A stretch of DNA of 64,000 nucleotides, taken from NCBI RefSeq assembly GCF_000744655.1, contig NZ_JQMJ01000004.1, forward strand, positions 1,178,001 to 1,242,000, given 5' to 3'. This document shows, piece by piece, positions 7,981-15,363 of the stretch. The position numbers were made by a program, and so were the translations under genes. The notes under the pieces were generated by a model. The model did no database searches. It was given only the letters and a program-made list of their open reading frames with translations, and had not been told where the DNA came from. Source of the DNA: Streptacidiphilus rugosus AM-16 (lineage in GTDB: Bacteria; Actinomycetota; Actinomycetes; Streptomycetales; Streptomycetaceae). Within the stretch, counting starts at the first letter, position 1. Every line of letters begins with the position of its first letter.

Positions 7981-9320
7981 ATGACGACCAGGCTCAGCCC
8001 GTTGGACACGGCCTTCTGGAGCCTGGAAACGCCCGACGCGCCCTTGCATATCGGCGCCCTCGCCACCTTCGAACCCGAGCCTGGCGCCACCGTCGATCCC
8101 GCGGCGCTGCTCGCCCTGCTGGCCGCCCGCGCCGGGACGGTCCCGCAGCTGAGGCGGCGCGTCGCCACCTCGTGGAACCCGCTCGAAGGACCTCACTGGC
8201 AGGACCGGCCCGACTTCGACGCGTCCGCCCACCTCACCCACCACGTCCTCGACGGGCTCCCCGACGCCTCCCTGGAGGAGACCGTCGCGGCCCTCATGGC
8301 CCGGCCGGTCCCGCGCGACGCGCCGCCATGGGAGATCCACCTGCTCGACGCCGGCCGCGGTGGCTTCTCGCTGCTGCTGAAGGTGCACCACGCCGCCGTC
8401 GACGGACTGCGCGCGCTGGAGGTCGGCATGCGCCTGTTCGACCAGTTCGCCGACGTTCCGCCACGCAGCGCCGCGGCACCGTCGGGCCCGGGCGGATCGG
8501 CCGGATCGGCCGCCACGTGGTCGTCCGGGCCGCTGGGGCTGCTCCGCTCGATACCGGTCGAGGCCCGGCGCACCCTCCGAGCCGCGGAGCTCGCCGGGGA
8601 CGCGCTGCGCGCCTCGCTCGGCGGCCTGGAACGCACGCTGCTGCGGCCGTCCGAGCTGCGCCGCCCCGCCGCCGGACCGCCCGCGCTCGCCCTGCCGACC
8701 CTCGACCTGGACGAGATCCGCCTGATCCGCAAGGCCCACGGCGGGACCGTCAACGACGTCGTGCTGGCCCTGCTGGCCGGTGCGCTGCGCGCCTGGGGCG
8801 AGTCGGCCGACGTGCGGGTGCTGGTGCCGGTCAGCGACCGGGGCGGCCGACGTGCGGGCACGCCCGGCGGCGGCAACCGGCTGTCGGGCTACCTGGTGGA
8901 CCTGCCCGTCGCCGAGCCCGACCCCGTGAGCGCCTGCGGCTGGTCCGCCAGGCCATGGACGCCCACAAGCAGCGCGGTCCCCGACGCGGCGCGGGAGCGG
9001 TCGCCCTGCTGGCCGACCTGCTGCCCGCCGCCGGGCACCGGTTCACCGCGCCGCTGCTGCGGCCCTCCGCACCGCTGCTCTTCGACGCGCTGGTGACCAA
9101 CGTGCCACTGCCGGACTTCGGCTTCTCACTGGGCGGCCACCGGCTGGCCGGGCTGCATCCGCTGCCGCCGCTGGCGCAGGGGCAGGCGCTCGCGGTCGCG
9201 GTCAGCAGCTACCGCGGCCGGGTCCGTCTCGGCGTGCGCGGCCGCTTCGTCTCCCCCGCCCGCACGGCGGATCTGCGGGATGCACTGGACGCGTCCATGG
9301 CAGAACTGCTGGCGGTCTAA
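7981..9320 (+). pseudogene. wax ester synthase/diacylglycerol acyltransferase (WS/DGAT), frameshifted
   Basis: The first 315 codons encode a typical WS/DGAT N-terminus, including the active-site motif HHAAVDG and the NDVVLALLAGALR block, which would join acyl-CoA to an alcohol or diacylglycerol for storage lipid. At about 8925-8932 the frame is lost: homology continues one frame earlier (ERLRLVRQAMDAHKQ) to TAA 9318. Restoring one base (GAC CCC GTC GAG in place of GACCCCGTGAG) rejoins the halves into about 446 residues. As written, the first frame runs on in nonsense to 9096. This is a single-base deletion, either real or a sequencing error. AGGGGA lies 8 nt before ATG 7981. The TetR at 9331 probably regulates it. 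Confidence 0.8.
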
Positions 9321-9330
9321 GCTGCCTCCC

Positions 9331-10128
9331 ATGACCGCCGCCACCGGTTCGTCCGGCGCCGCCGCGCCGCGGCCGCGCCGCAGGCTCAGCGTCGAACAGC
9401 GGCGCGAGCAGCTGATCGCCGTCGCCCTCGAGTTCTTCGCGCACCACGCGCCGGAGGAGGTGTCCATCGACGACATCGCCGCCGCGGCCGGCGCCTCGCG
9501 ACCGCTGGTGTACCACTACTTCCCCGGCAAGCAGGGGCTGTACGAGGAGGCGATCCGCAGAGCGGGCCGGCAGATGGCGGCCCTGTTCGAGGAGCCGCAG
9601 CAGGGACCGCTCTCGGAGCGGCTGCACCGGGTGATGGGCCGCTATCTGGACTTCGTCGACGCGCACGGCCCCGGCTTCGCCGCGCTGCTGCGCAACGGCT
9701 CGGCCGCCTCCACCCCGGGCACGGGCGCCGTGATCGACCAGGTCCGGCAGGCCGCGGAGGTGGCCGTCCTCTCCCACCTCGACCTCGGCGAACCCAGCCC
9801 CAGGGTGCGGCTCGCGGTGCGGACCTGGATCGGCAACGCGGAGATCACCGCGCTGGCCTGGCTCCAGGACCAGCAGCGCGACAAGCGTCTGCACCGGGAC
9901 GCGCTGCAACTGAAGCTGGTGCAGGAGTTCGTCGTGCAGCTGCTGGTGGTGCGGGTCCACGAGCCCGAGCTGGGTCCGGCGATGCTGCGCTACCTCGCAC
10001 TGGAGCGGCCGGAGGGACCGGCCGGGCAGCTGCTCGGCGGACTGCTGGCCCTGCTGGGGGACGGCGAGCAGGGCGACAGCGCGCTGGCGGGCGAGGCGAT
10101 GCGGCTGGCCACCGGGCATCAGATATGA
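9331..10128 (+). CDS. TetR family transcriptional regulator
   Basis: This 265-residue regulator carries a TetR N-terminal helix-turn-helix (SIDDIAAAAGASRPLVYHYF, about residues 46-65), followed by a helical ligand-binding domain with aromatic and Arg-rich helices. The start ATG 9331 lies 10 nt after the stop of the WS/DGAT gene, so the two are probably one transcript and the regulator may control lipid storage. The frame is open upstream to 9280, but that region overlaps the acyltransferase and shows no homology. Its stop codon lies inside the putative metal-sensor operator of the next gene. Confidence 0.85.
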   Translation: MTAATGSSGAAAPRPRRRLSVEQRREQLIAVALEFFAHHAPEEVSIDDIAAAAGASRPLVYHYFPGKQGLYEEAIRRAGRQMAALFEEPQQGPLSERLHRVMGRYLDFVDAHGPGFAALLRNGSAASTPGTGAVIDQVRQAAEVAVLSHLDLGEPSPRVRLAVRTWIGNAEITALAWLQDQQRDKRLHRDALQLKLVQEFVVQLLVVRVHEPELGPAMLRYLALERPEGPAGQLLGGLLALLGDGEQGDSALAGEAMRLATGHQI

Positions 10129-10142
10129 AGGATTGTTCATTC
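10123..10142. promoter_or_regulatory. SmtB/ArsR-like operator upstream of the CDF exporter
   Basis: ATATGAA-N6-TTCATTC contains the perfect core ATGAA-GGATTG-TTCAT (10125-10140) and resembles SmtB/ArsR operators built on TGAA-N6-TTCA. A TATAGT -10-like box lies at 10150-10155. It sits 46 bp before the start of a zinc-type exporter. No ArsR gene is in the window, so the regulator would act in trans. Confidence 0.5.
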
Positions 10143-10187
10143 CTTCCGGTATAGTTCTTCTCGAGACCAGCCGACCGAGGAGCGACG

Positions 10188-11309
10188 GTGAGCCACGACA
10201 CCACACACGGCCACGACACCGCGCATCCCCACGCCGGACCGCACGACCGCGAGCACGACCAGGACGACGCCCACGCTCACGCCCACGACGACGGGCACAC
10301 CGCCCACGAGGGTCACGACCACCACCACGGCGGATCCGACAGCCACGCGGGCCACGGCGGCCATGCCGGCCACAGCCACGGCGTCTCCGCCGACGCCGAC
10401 CGTCGCTACCTGCTCGGCGCACTCGGGCTGATCGCTGCGTTCATGGTCGCCGAGGTGATCGTCGGCTTCCTCGCCCACTCCCTCGCGCTGATCTCCGACG
10501 CTGGCCACATGCTCACCGACGCCGCGTCGATCGCCCTCGCCCTGATCGCCATGCGCCTGGCCGCACGGCCGGCCAAGGGCTCGCTCACCTTCGGCCTCAA
10601 ACGCGCCGAGATCCTCTCGGCGCAGGCCAACGGCATCACCCTGCTCGCCCTCGCCGCGATCTTCCTCTACGAGGCGGTGCGGCGGCTGATCTCACCGCCG
10701 CCCGTCGAGGGCGGCGTGGTGCTGGTGACGGCACTGGTCGGCATCGTGATCAACGTGCTCGCGGCGTGGCTGATCTCCCGGGCCAACCGCACCAGCCTCA
10801 ACGTGGAGGGCGCGTACCAGCACATCCTCAACGACGCCTGGGCGTTCATCGCCACGGCGATCTCCGGCCTGGTGGTCATGCTCACCGGCTTCGACCGGGC
10901 CGACGCGATCGCGACGCTCGTCGTCGCGGGGCTGATGCTCAGGGCCGGCTACGGCCTGGTGCGCGAGTCCGGGCGGATCTTCCTGGAGGCCGCCCCCGCC
11001 GGACTGGACCCGGACGCGGTGGGCGCGAGGCTCGCCGCCCTCCCCGGCGTGGTCGAGCTGCACGACCTGCACATCTGGACCATCACCTCGGGCTACCCCG
11101 CCCTCTCCGCGCACGTCCTGGTCCGCGACGAGCTGGACTGCCACGCGGTCCGCCTGACGATGGAGCGCGAGCTGCGCGAGCGCTACGCCATCGACCACAC
11201 CACGCTCCAGGTCGACCACGCCTCGCCGGAGACCCTGCAGCTCGGCCGGGCCCGGGACGCCGGGCACTGCAGCGACCCGCACGGGAGCTCCCACCGCGCG
11301 GAAGGCTGA
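10188..11309 (+). CDS. cation diffusion facilitator (zinc-type) exporter with His-rich N-terminus
   Basis: This 373-residue membrane antiporter should export Zn2+ or a related ion in exchange for protons. Residues 1-65 are extremely rich in His and Asp (DAHAHAHDDGHTAHEGHDHH region), a likely metal-collecting leader. Six membrane segments follow, with the transport-site motif SDAGHMLTDA (HxxxD) in the second and HILNDAW (HxxxD) in the fifth. A cytoplasmic C-terminal domain (DLHIWTITSGYPALSAH) provides the regulatory metal fold. GAGGAG precedes GTG 10188. An SmtB/ArsR-like operator lies upstream. The next two genes encode exported proteins with metal-type features. Confidence 0.9.
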   Translation: MSHDTTHGHDTAHPHAGPHDREHDQDDAHAHAHDDGHTAHEGHDHHHGGSDSHAGHGGHAGHSHGVSADADRRYLLGALGLIAAFMVAEVIVGFLAHSLALISDAGHMLTDAASIALALIAMRLAARPAKGSLTFGLKRAEILSAQANGITLLALAAIFLYEAVRRLISPPPVEGGVVLVTALVGIVINVLAAWLISRANRTSLNVEGAYQHILNDAWAFIATAISGLVVMLTGFDRADAIATLVVAGLMLRAGYGLVRESGRIFLEAAPAGLDPDAVGARLAALPGVVELHDLHIWTITSGYPALSAHVLVRDELDCHAVRLTMERELRERYAIDHTTLQVDHASPETLQLGRARDAGHCSDPHGSSHRAEG

Positions 11310-11528
11310 CCACGCGCGAGGCCGACGGAGAGCAGCGCAGCGGCGCCGGTCGGTTTTGACCGGACGTTATCAAGCTGTGATCTGCTTATTTCGTACATAT
11401 CTGAACATTCCTCGGGTCTGCCCCTCCCCTCCAAGGGTGGTCTTACGGAACGCTTAGCCGACCGCGCACTAACGTGACGGCGCGGGGACGCATCGCGGCC
11501 CCCACCAGCCGAGCAGCAACGAGGACCG

Positions 11529-12272
11529 ATGACCCAGAACAAGCCGTCGCAGGCCGATCGCCGACGCATAGCCCAGGAGAAGATCGCCGCCCAGCGCGCG
11601 GCCGAGGCGCGGCGTCAGCGCAGGATGACCATCGCGATGACGGTCGGCGGCGTGGTCCTGATCGGCGGACTCGTCACCGCCGGCGTCTTCGTCATCGGCA
11701 AGGCGAACGGCGACAAGGTCAAGGCCGACGCCAGCGCGGCCGCGAGCGACCCGTCCATCGACAAGAGCGCCAGCCTGCTCGCCTCCACGGCCCACCAGGC
11801 GGACGGCGGCGACGTGGACGGCATCGTCAAGAGCAACTCGATGGAGCAGACGGTCTACCACATCCACTCGCACCTCCAGGTGTTCGTGGACGGCAAGCCG
11901 GCCACCATCCCCTACGGCATCGGCATCGTCCCGCCGTACGAGCTGCAGACCCAGCAGGACGGCACGCCGTTCGTCCAGGGCGGCAAGGAGTTCTACTTCC
12001 TGCACACCCACGACGAGAGCGGCGTCATCCACGTCGAGTCGCCGACCCAGAACACCTACACCCTCGGCAACCTCTTCGACCTGTGGAACCAGCCGCTGAA
12101 CAGCGGCCAGGTCGCCGGCCACAAGGGCTCGGTCACGGTCTTCGTCGACGGCAAGCCGTACACCGGCGACGTGCGGAGCATCGTCTTCAAGAACCTGGAG
12201 AAGATCCAGATCGACGTGGGCACGGCCACGCCGTACAAGGACTGGACCTGGCCGTCGGGCTACACGAGCTGA
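11529..12272 (+). CDS. single-pass membrane protein with His-rich extracellular domain, function unknown
   Basis: This 247-residue protein has a charged cytoplasmic head (residues 1-32), one transmembrane segment (about 33-57) and an extracellular domain. The exterior carries two His clusters, YHIHSHLQVFVDG and FLHTHDESGVIHVES, each followed by hydrophobic strands and, between them, the block YGIGIVPP; the later TLGNLFDLWNQPL looks conserved in type. I recognise the pattern from uncharacterised proteins of soil bacteria and archaea but know no assigned role. The His spacing suggests metal binding (inference). GAGG stands 7 nt before ATG 11529. It is 11 nt ahead of the PCu(A)C-like gene, so the two form an operon. 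Confidence 0.65.
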   Translation: MTQNKPSQADRRRIAQEKIAAQRAAEARRQRRMTIAMTVGGVVLIGGLVTAGVFVIGKANGDKVKADASAAASDPSIDKSASLLASTAHQADGGDVDGIVKSNSMEQTVYHIHSHLQVFVDGKPATIPYGIGIVPPYELQTQQDGTPFVQGGKEFYFLHTHDESGVIHVESPTQNTYTLGNLFDLWNQPLNSGQVAGHKGSVTVFVDGKPYTGDVRSIVFKNLEKIQIDVGTATPYKDWTWPSGYTS

Positions 12273-12283
12273 CGGACCCTGCC

Positions 12284-12913
12284 GTGACCCCCGAGGAGGA
12301 GCGGGCCGAGCTCGCCGAGCTGGAGGCCCTGGAGGCGGAGGCCGAGGCGCTGGAACGCGCCGCGGCCTCACGCGGCGGCCTCTCCCGCGCCCGCCGCGGC
12401 CTGCTGCTGCAGGGGCCGCTGGTGGCACTGCTCGCGCTCGCCCTCCTGCTGTGGGGCCGCGGCGGCGGCCCGGCCGCCGCCTCCGGCGCCGCATCCGCCG
12501 CGACGGCGCCGAAGCTGGCGATGTTCACCGCCTACCTCGACCGTCCCGCCGGCGCCTCGGGCCCGGTCGACGCCTACGTGACCATCCGCAACGGCGGCGG
12601 CTCCGACGACCGCCTGGTCAGCGTCAACACGCCCTGGGCGGCCTCCGTCGTCATCGTCGACGCCTCGGGCCACACCCTCCCCTGGGTGACCGTCCCCGCC
12701 GAGGGCTCCATCGCCCTGAAGCCGGGCGGCCTCCACCTCGAACTGCGGAACCTGCGCCGTGCGCCGAAGCCCCACGAGGTGATCCAGCTCGACCTGACCT
12801 TCGCCTCCACGGGCACCGTCCAGACCTGGTCCCCGCTCGGCCCGCCGGGAAGCATCACGGTCGAGGACGTCATGCACGCCATGAAGTGGATGGACCGGCT
12901 CCCGCCGGAGTAG
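12284..12913 (+). CDS. PCu(A)C-like exported protein with degenerate copper site
   Basis: This 209-residue membrane-anchored protein has an acidic coiled N-terminus (residues 1-25), a transmembrane segment (about 40-60) and an extracellular beta domain of DUF461/PCu(A)C type (AYVTIRNGGGSDDRLVSV, LKPGGLHLEL). Proteins of this family hand Cu(I) to cytochrome oxidase and use H-M-x10-M-x21-H-x-M ligands. Here only scattered His residues remain and the expected Met ligands are absent, so the copper role is doubtful. GTG 12284 starts 11 nt after the preceding stop, and both genes are probably transcribed together. Confidence 0.65.
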   Translation: MTPEEERAELAELEALEAEAEALERAAASRGGLSRARRGLLLQGPLVALLALALLLWGRGGGPAAASGAASAATAPKLAMFTAYLDRPAGASGPVDAYVTIRNGGGSDDRLVSVNTPWAASVVIVDASGHTLPWVTVPAEGSIALKPGGLHLELRNLRRAPKPHEVIQLDLTFASTGTVQTWSPLGPPGSITVEDVMHAMKWMDRLPPE

Positions 12914-13067
12914 ACCTGCGCCGCTCAGGGGTGGTACGGCACGGGACCCGCCGTGGGTGATCCCGGAAGGCAGGGAGCGCTCACCGTCAGGCTCCCGTTG
13001 TCGTCGAGCTCCACCGTGTATAGGCCGTGACGGGAAGGGACCGGCTTCCGCCGGAGTGAGCGCGCGG

Positions 13068-13265
13068 TCAGGGCCAGTCGTCGGGGCCGCCGTCGCGCCA
13101 GATCACGCCTTCGAGGTCGTAGACGTCGTGCTCGGCCAGGAGGGTGACGAGGTCCTCCTTGGTGACGGCGGTGCCGATCTCCTCCGCGTCGACCTCGACC
13201 GTCCGGCCGGTCGGGACCCCTGGCCCGGTCTCGATACCCCAGACGATCACGTGATGCTCGTTCAT
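13068..13265 (-). CDS. small orphan protein, last gene of a four-gene run
   Basis: This 65-residue acidic protein (NEHHVIVWGIETGPGVPTG start, LVTLLAEHDVYDLEGVIWRDGG end) has no recognised domain, signal peptide or membrane segment. Its ATG overlaps the preceding stop codon (ATGA at 13262-13265), so it is translationally coupled. The third-position G/C pattern and the coupled layout argue that it is real. Function unknown. Confidence 0.6.
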   Translation of the reverse strand: MNEHHVIVWGIETGPGVPTGRTVEVDAEEIGTAVTKEDLVTLLAEHDVYDLEGVIWRDGGPDDWP

Positions 13266-13486
13266 GTCGGTCCCTCGTCCAGTTCTTCGCCGAGCTCCTC
13301 GCCCGGTCCGTGGCTCATGAACCAGGCGACGGCGGCCGGGGCCGCCTCGGCCGCGGCCGCCTGCTCGGCCACCGTGGTCCGCGGCAGGTCGAAGCACTCC
13401 TGCGAGCAGCGGCCCCACGGCGTCCACGGCGTGACCTGGCCGCAGCCCTCGCACACCATGATCCCGACGCCGGGCGGCCCGCTCAC
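13262..13486 (-). CDS. small orphan protein with four cysteines
   Basis: This 74-residue protein begins with a compact Cys cluster (VCEGCGQVTPW, then GRCSQECFD) spaced like a small zinc-binding knuckle, followed by an Ala-rich helix and an acidic tail (GEELGEELDEG). The start overlaps the stop of the previous gene (ATGA) and its own stop overlaps the next start, so all three small genes are coupled. It may be an adaptor or DNA/protein-binding partner, which is inference only. Confidence 0.6.
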   Translation of the reverse strand: MSGPPGVGIMVCEGCGQVTPWTPWGRCSQECFDLPRTTVAEQAAAAEAAPAAVAWFMSHGPGEELGEELDEGPT

Positions 13487-13680
13487 GTCGCCTTCCCCGC
13501 CACCGCGGACCTGACCGGCGCGGTGTGGACCGCCGCCCGCAGGCCTTCCGCGGCGTGCCGCGCCTCGGCCTCGGTGCGCAGACCGCCCAGGGTGAGCAGC
13601 AGTTCGTCGGTGTCCTCACGCCGCAGTGCCAGCGTCCACTCGTCGGGGCCGGCCTTGGTCACGGTGAACGCCAGCTTCAT
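13483..13680 (-). CDS. small orphan protein, YegP-like in outline
   Basis: This 65-residue protein has a strand-rich first half (KLAFTVTKAGPDEWTLALR) and a helical second half (RTEAEARHAAEGLRAAV). The outline faintly recalls DUF1508/YegP domains, but similarity is too weak to name it. GAGG lies 6 nt before ATG 13680. It follows the LRR gene by 30 bp and overlaps the next small gene by ATGA. Confidence 0.6.
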   Translation of the reverse strand: MKLAFTVTKAGPDEWTLALRREDTDELLLTLGGLRTEAEARHAAEGLRAAVHTAPVRSAVAGKAT

Positions 13681-13710
13681 GGGGTACCTCGGTTCGCTCG
13701 CTGCTTACAG

Positions 13711-14427
13711 CTAACGCCAGACCATGCAGCCGCGCGCGGCGAGGCGGGCGAGCAGATCCGAATCGGGGTCGACCGGGTTCCAGCGCAGATCCAGGCGCTC
13801 CAGGGACGGCAGGTCGGCGATCCACCCGGGCAGCTCGGCGATCCGGTTGCTGCGCAGATCGAGGCGGCGCAGCAGGGGAAGCCCGGCGAGTGCGGGCGGC
13901 ACGTCGGTGAAGACGTTCTCGCGGAGGTCGAGCGCGCGCAGCGCGGTGAGGCCGGTGGCGGGCTCGGGGAGGCGGTCGAGGGCGTTGCCGCGCAGCGAGA
14001 GCTCCCTGAGCGCGCCCAGTGCGCCGATCGAGTCGGGCAGCTCCGTGAGTTCCGCCTGCTGGGCGCGCAGCTCCACCAGGGCGCCGAGGGAGCCGAGGGA
14101 TTCGGGCAGCCGCGCGAGAGGGTTCTCGCCCACGTTCAGGTAGCGCAGGCGGGTCAGCCCCCCGAGCGTCTCCGGCAGCCGGGTGAGGCGGTTGTCGTGG
14201 AGGTAGAGGCAGTCGCTCAGCGCCGTCAGCGCGCCGATCTCCTCGGGCAGCTCCGTGAGCTCGTTGTGGCCGAGGTCCAGGGTGCGCAGCGACCGGAGTT
14301 CCGCGATGCGCGGGGAGAGGGAGGTGAGGTGGTTGTCGGCCAGGATCAGCACCTCCAGATCGGCCCGGTCCCAGACCGCACCGGGCACCCGGCCCAGTCC
14401 CTGCTTCCAGAGATTCAGCGTCTCCAC
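13711..14427 (-). CDS. leucine-rich repeat protein
   Basis: This protein of about 238 residues is made almost entirely of some nine 23-residue leucine-rich repeats of bacterial type (for example LRTLDLGHNELTELPEEIGA and LRYLNVGENPLARLPESLG), forming a curved binding surface, probably for another protein. No signal peptide is seen, so it should be cytoplasmic. GTG 14427 (VETLNLWKQGL) is chosen because GAAGGG lies about 10 nt upstream and because it leaves room for the divergent sugar-operon promoter. ATG 14580 would add 51 residues lacking repeat character. Three coupled orphan genes follow on the same strand and may encode partners. Confidence 0.75.
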   Translation of the reverse strand: METLNLWKQGLGRVPGAVWDRADLEVLILADNHLTSLSPRIAELRSLRTLDLGHNELTELPEEIGALTALSDCLYLHDNRLTRLPETLGGLTRLRYLNVGENPLARLPESLGSLGALVELRAQQAELTELPDSIGALGALRELSLRGNALDRLPEPATGLTALRALDLRENVFTDVPPALAGLPLLRRLDLRSNRIAELPGWIADLPSLERLDLRWNPVDPDSDLLARLAARGCMVWR

Positions 14428-14457
14428 GGTCAGGCCGCCCTTCGCCCCGCGCTCTGC

Positions 14458-14465
14458 GAACGTTC
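14458..14465. promoter_or_regulatory. AACGTT-centred operator 1
   Basis: GAACGTTC is a perfect 8-bp palindrome with the central CG typical of LacI-family operators. It lies 74 bp (about seven helical turns) from a second AACGTT site at 14533-14538, flanking the sugar-operon promoter, and near the start of the LRR gene. Confidence 0.5.
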
Positions 14466-14487
14466 CCACCGATCCCTGCGCAATATC

Positions 14488-14516
14488 TTGACGCACCGTC
14501 AGACCAGGCTCAGAAT
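14488..14516 (+). promoter_or_regulatory. sigma-70-type promoter of the CUT2 sugar operon
   Basis: TTGACG (14488-14493), a 17-nt spacer and CAGAAT (14511-14516) make a good housekeeping promoter 46 bp ahead of the ATPase start codon. It lies between two AACGTT operators. Confidence 0.6.
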
Positions 14517-14529
14517 CCGTGAATCGGCT

Positions 14530-14541
14530 GTGAACGTTACC
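14530..14541. promoter_or_regulatory. AACGTT-centred operator 2
   Basis: GTGAACGTTACC has central AACGTT and near-symmetric flanks (GTG..ACC), immediately downstream of the predicted transcription start. It is a likely target of the LacI regulator encoded at the end of the operon. Confidence 0.55.
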
Positions 14542-14562
14542 AAGGATTCGGGGAGGCGCCCG

Positions 14563-15363
14563 TTGTCCGAGCCGCTTCATGACACCGATCCTCCGCCCGT
14601 GACCGTGCCGCTGCTCGAGGCCCGCCGCGTGACCAAGCGCTTCGGGCACGTCCAGGCCCTCGACGGAGCGGACTTCACCGCGCACGCGGGCGAGGTGGTC
14701 GCACTCGTCGGCGACAACGGCGCGGGGAAGAGCAGTCTGGTCAAGGCGCTCTCCGGAACGCTGCGCCCCGACGGCGGGCAGATCCTCGTCGACGGCGCCC
14801 CCGTGCAACTCGCCACCCCGCTCGACGCCAGGCGTCACGGGATCGAGACGGTCTACCAGGACCTCTCCCTCGCCCCCGACCTCGACGCGGCGGCCAATCT
14901 GCACCTGGGCCGCGAGCTCTACCGCGGCGGGCTGCTCGGCCTGTTGCACGTGCTGGACCGGGCGGCGATGCGGACCGCGGCGATCACCGCCTTCGCCGAG
15001 CTGGGGGTGGACCTGCCGGACGTGGCGGTGCCCGTCGCGGCGCTGTCCGGCGGGCAGCGCCAGTCGGTGGCCGTGGCCCGCGCGGTGGCGTTCGCGAACC
15101 GGATCATCTTCATGGACGAGCCCACCGCCGCCCTCGGCGTGGTCCAGCGCGGCCGGGTGCTCGACACCATCCGCCGGGTCCGCGACCGGGGCATCGCCGT
15201 GGTCCTGATCAGCCACAACATGCCCGAGGTGCTGTCGGTGGCGGACCGGGTGGAGGTGCTGCGGCTCGGCCGCAGGGTCGCCCGTTTCACCGCCGCGCGC
15301 ACCTCCGTCGAGGAGTTGGTGGGCGCCATGACCGGTGCGCTGGACGGCGGTGAGGCGCGATGA
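14563..15363 (+). CDS. sugar ABC transporter ATPase, single-domain CUT2 type
   Basis: This 266-residue protein hydrolyses ATP to drive sugar uptake. It shows Walker A GDNGAGKSS, Q-loop YQDLSL, signature LSGGQRQ, Walker B IIFMDEPTAAL and the H-loop LISHN. It has one nucleotide-binding domain, unlike RbsA-type fused ATPases of about 500 residues, so it should act as a homodimer. TTG 14563 is preferred because GGGGAGG lies 6 nt upstream; an in-frame GTG at 14530 falls inside the operator. The stop overlaps the permease ATG (ATGA). It belongs to a four-gene operon with permease, binding protein and LacI regulator. Confidence 0.85.
   Translation: MSEPLHDTDPPPVTVPLLEARRVTKRFGHVQALDGADFTAHAGEVVALVGDNGAGKSSLVKALSGTLRPDGGQILVDGAPVQLATPLDARRHGIETVYQDLSLAPDLDAAANLHLGRELYRGGLLGLLHVLDRAAMRTAAITAFAELGVDLPDVAVPVAALSGGQRQSVAVARAVAFANRIIFMDEPTAALGVVQRGRVLDTIRRVRDRGIAVVLISHNMPEVLSVADRVEVLRLGRRVARFTAARTSVEELVGAMTGALDGGEAR

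Noticed and set aside
10204-10395. Repetitive CAC/GAC tract as a possible CRISPR or microsatellite
   Set aside because: It simply encodes the His/Asp-rich leader of the CDF exporter; no regular spacers or repeats.
11330-11370. CCGGTC-GGTTTT-GACCGG as a terminator after the CDF gene
   Set aside because: Only six base pairs, and the T stretch is in the loop, not after the stem; too weak to call.
13525-14562. Long plus-strand frame upstream of the CUT2 ATPase
   Set aside because: It is the antisense of the LRR gene and reads as Gln/Arg-rich low complexity; only the part from TTG 14563 has ABC motifs.
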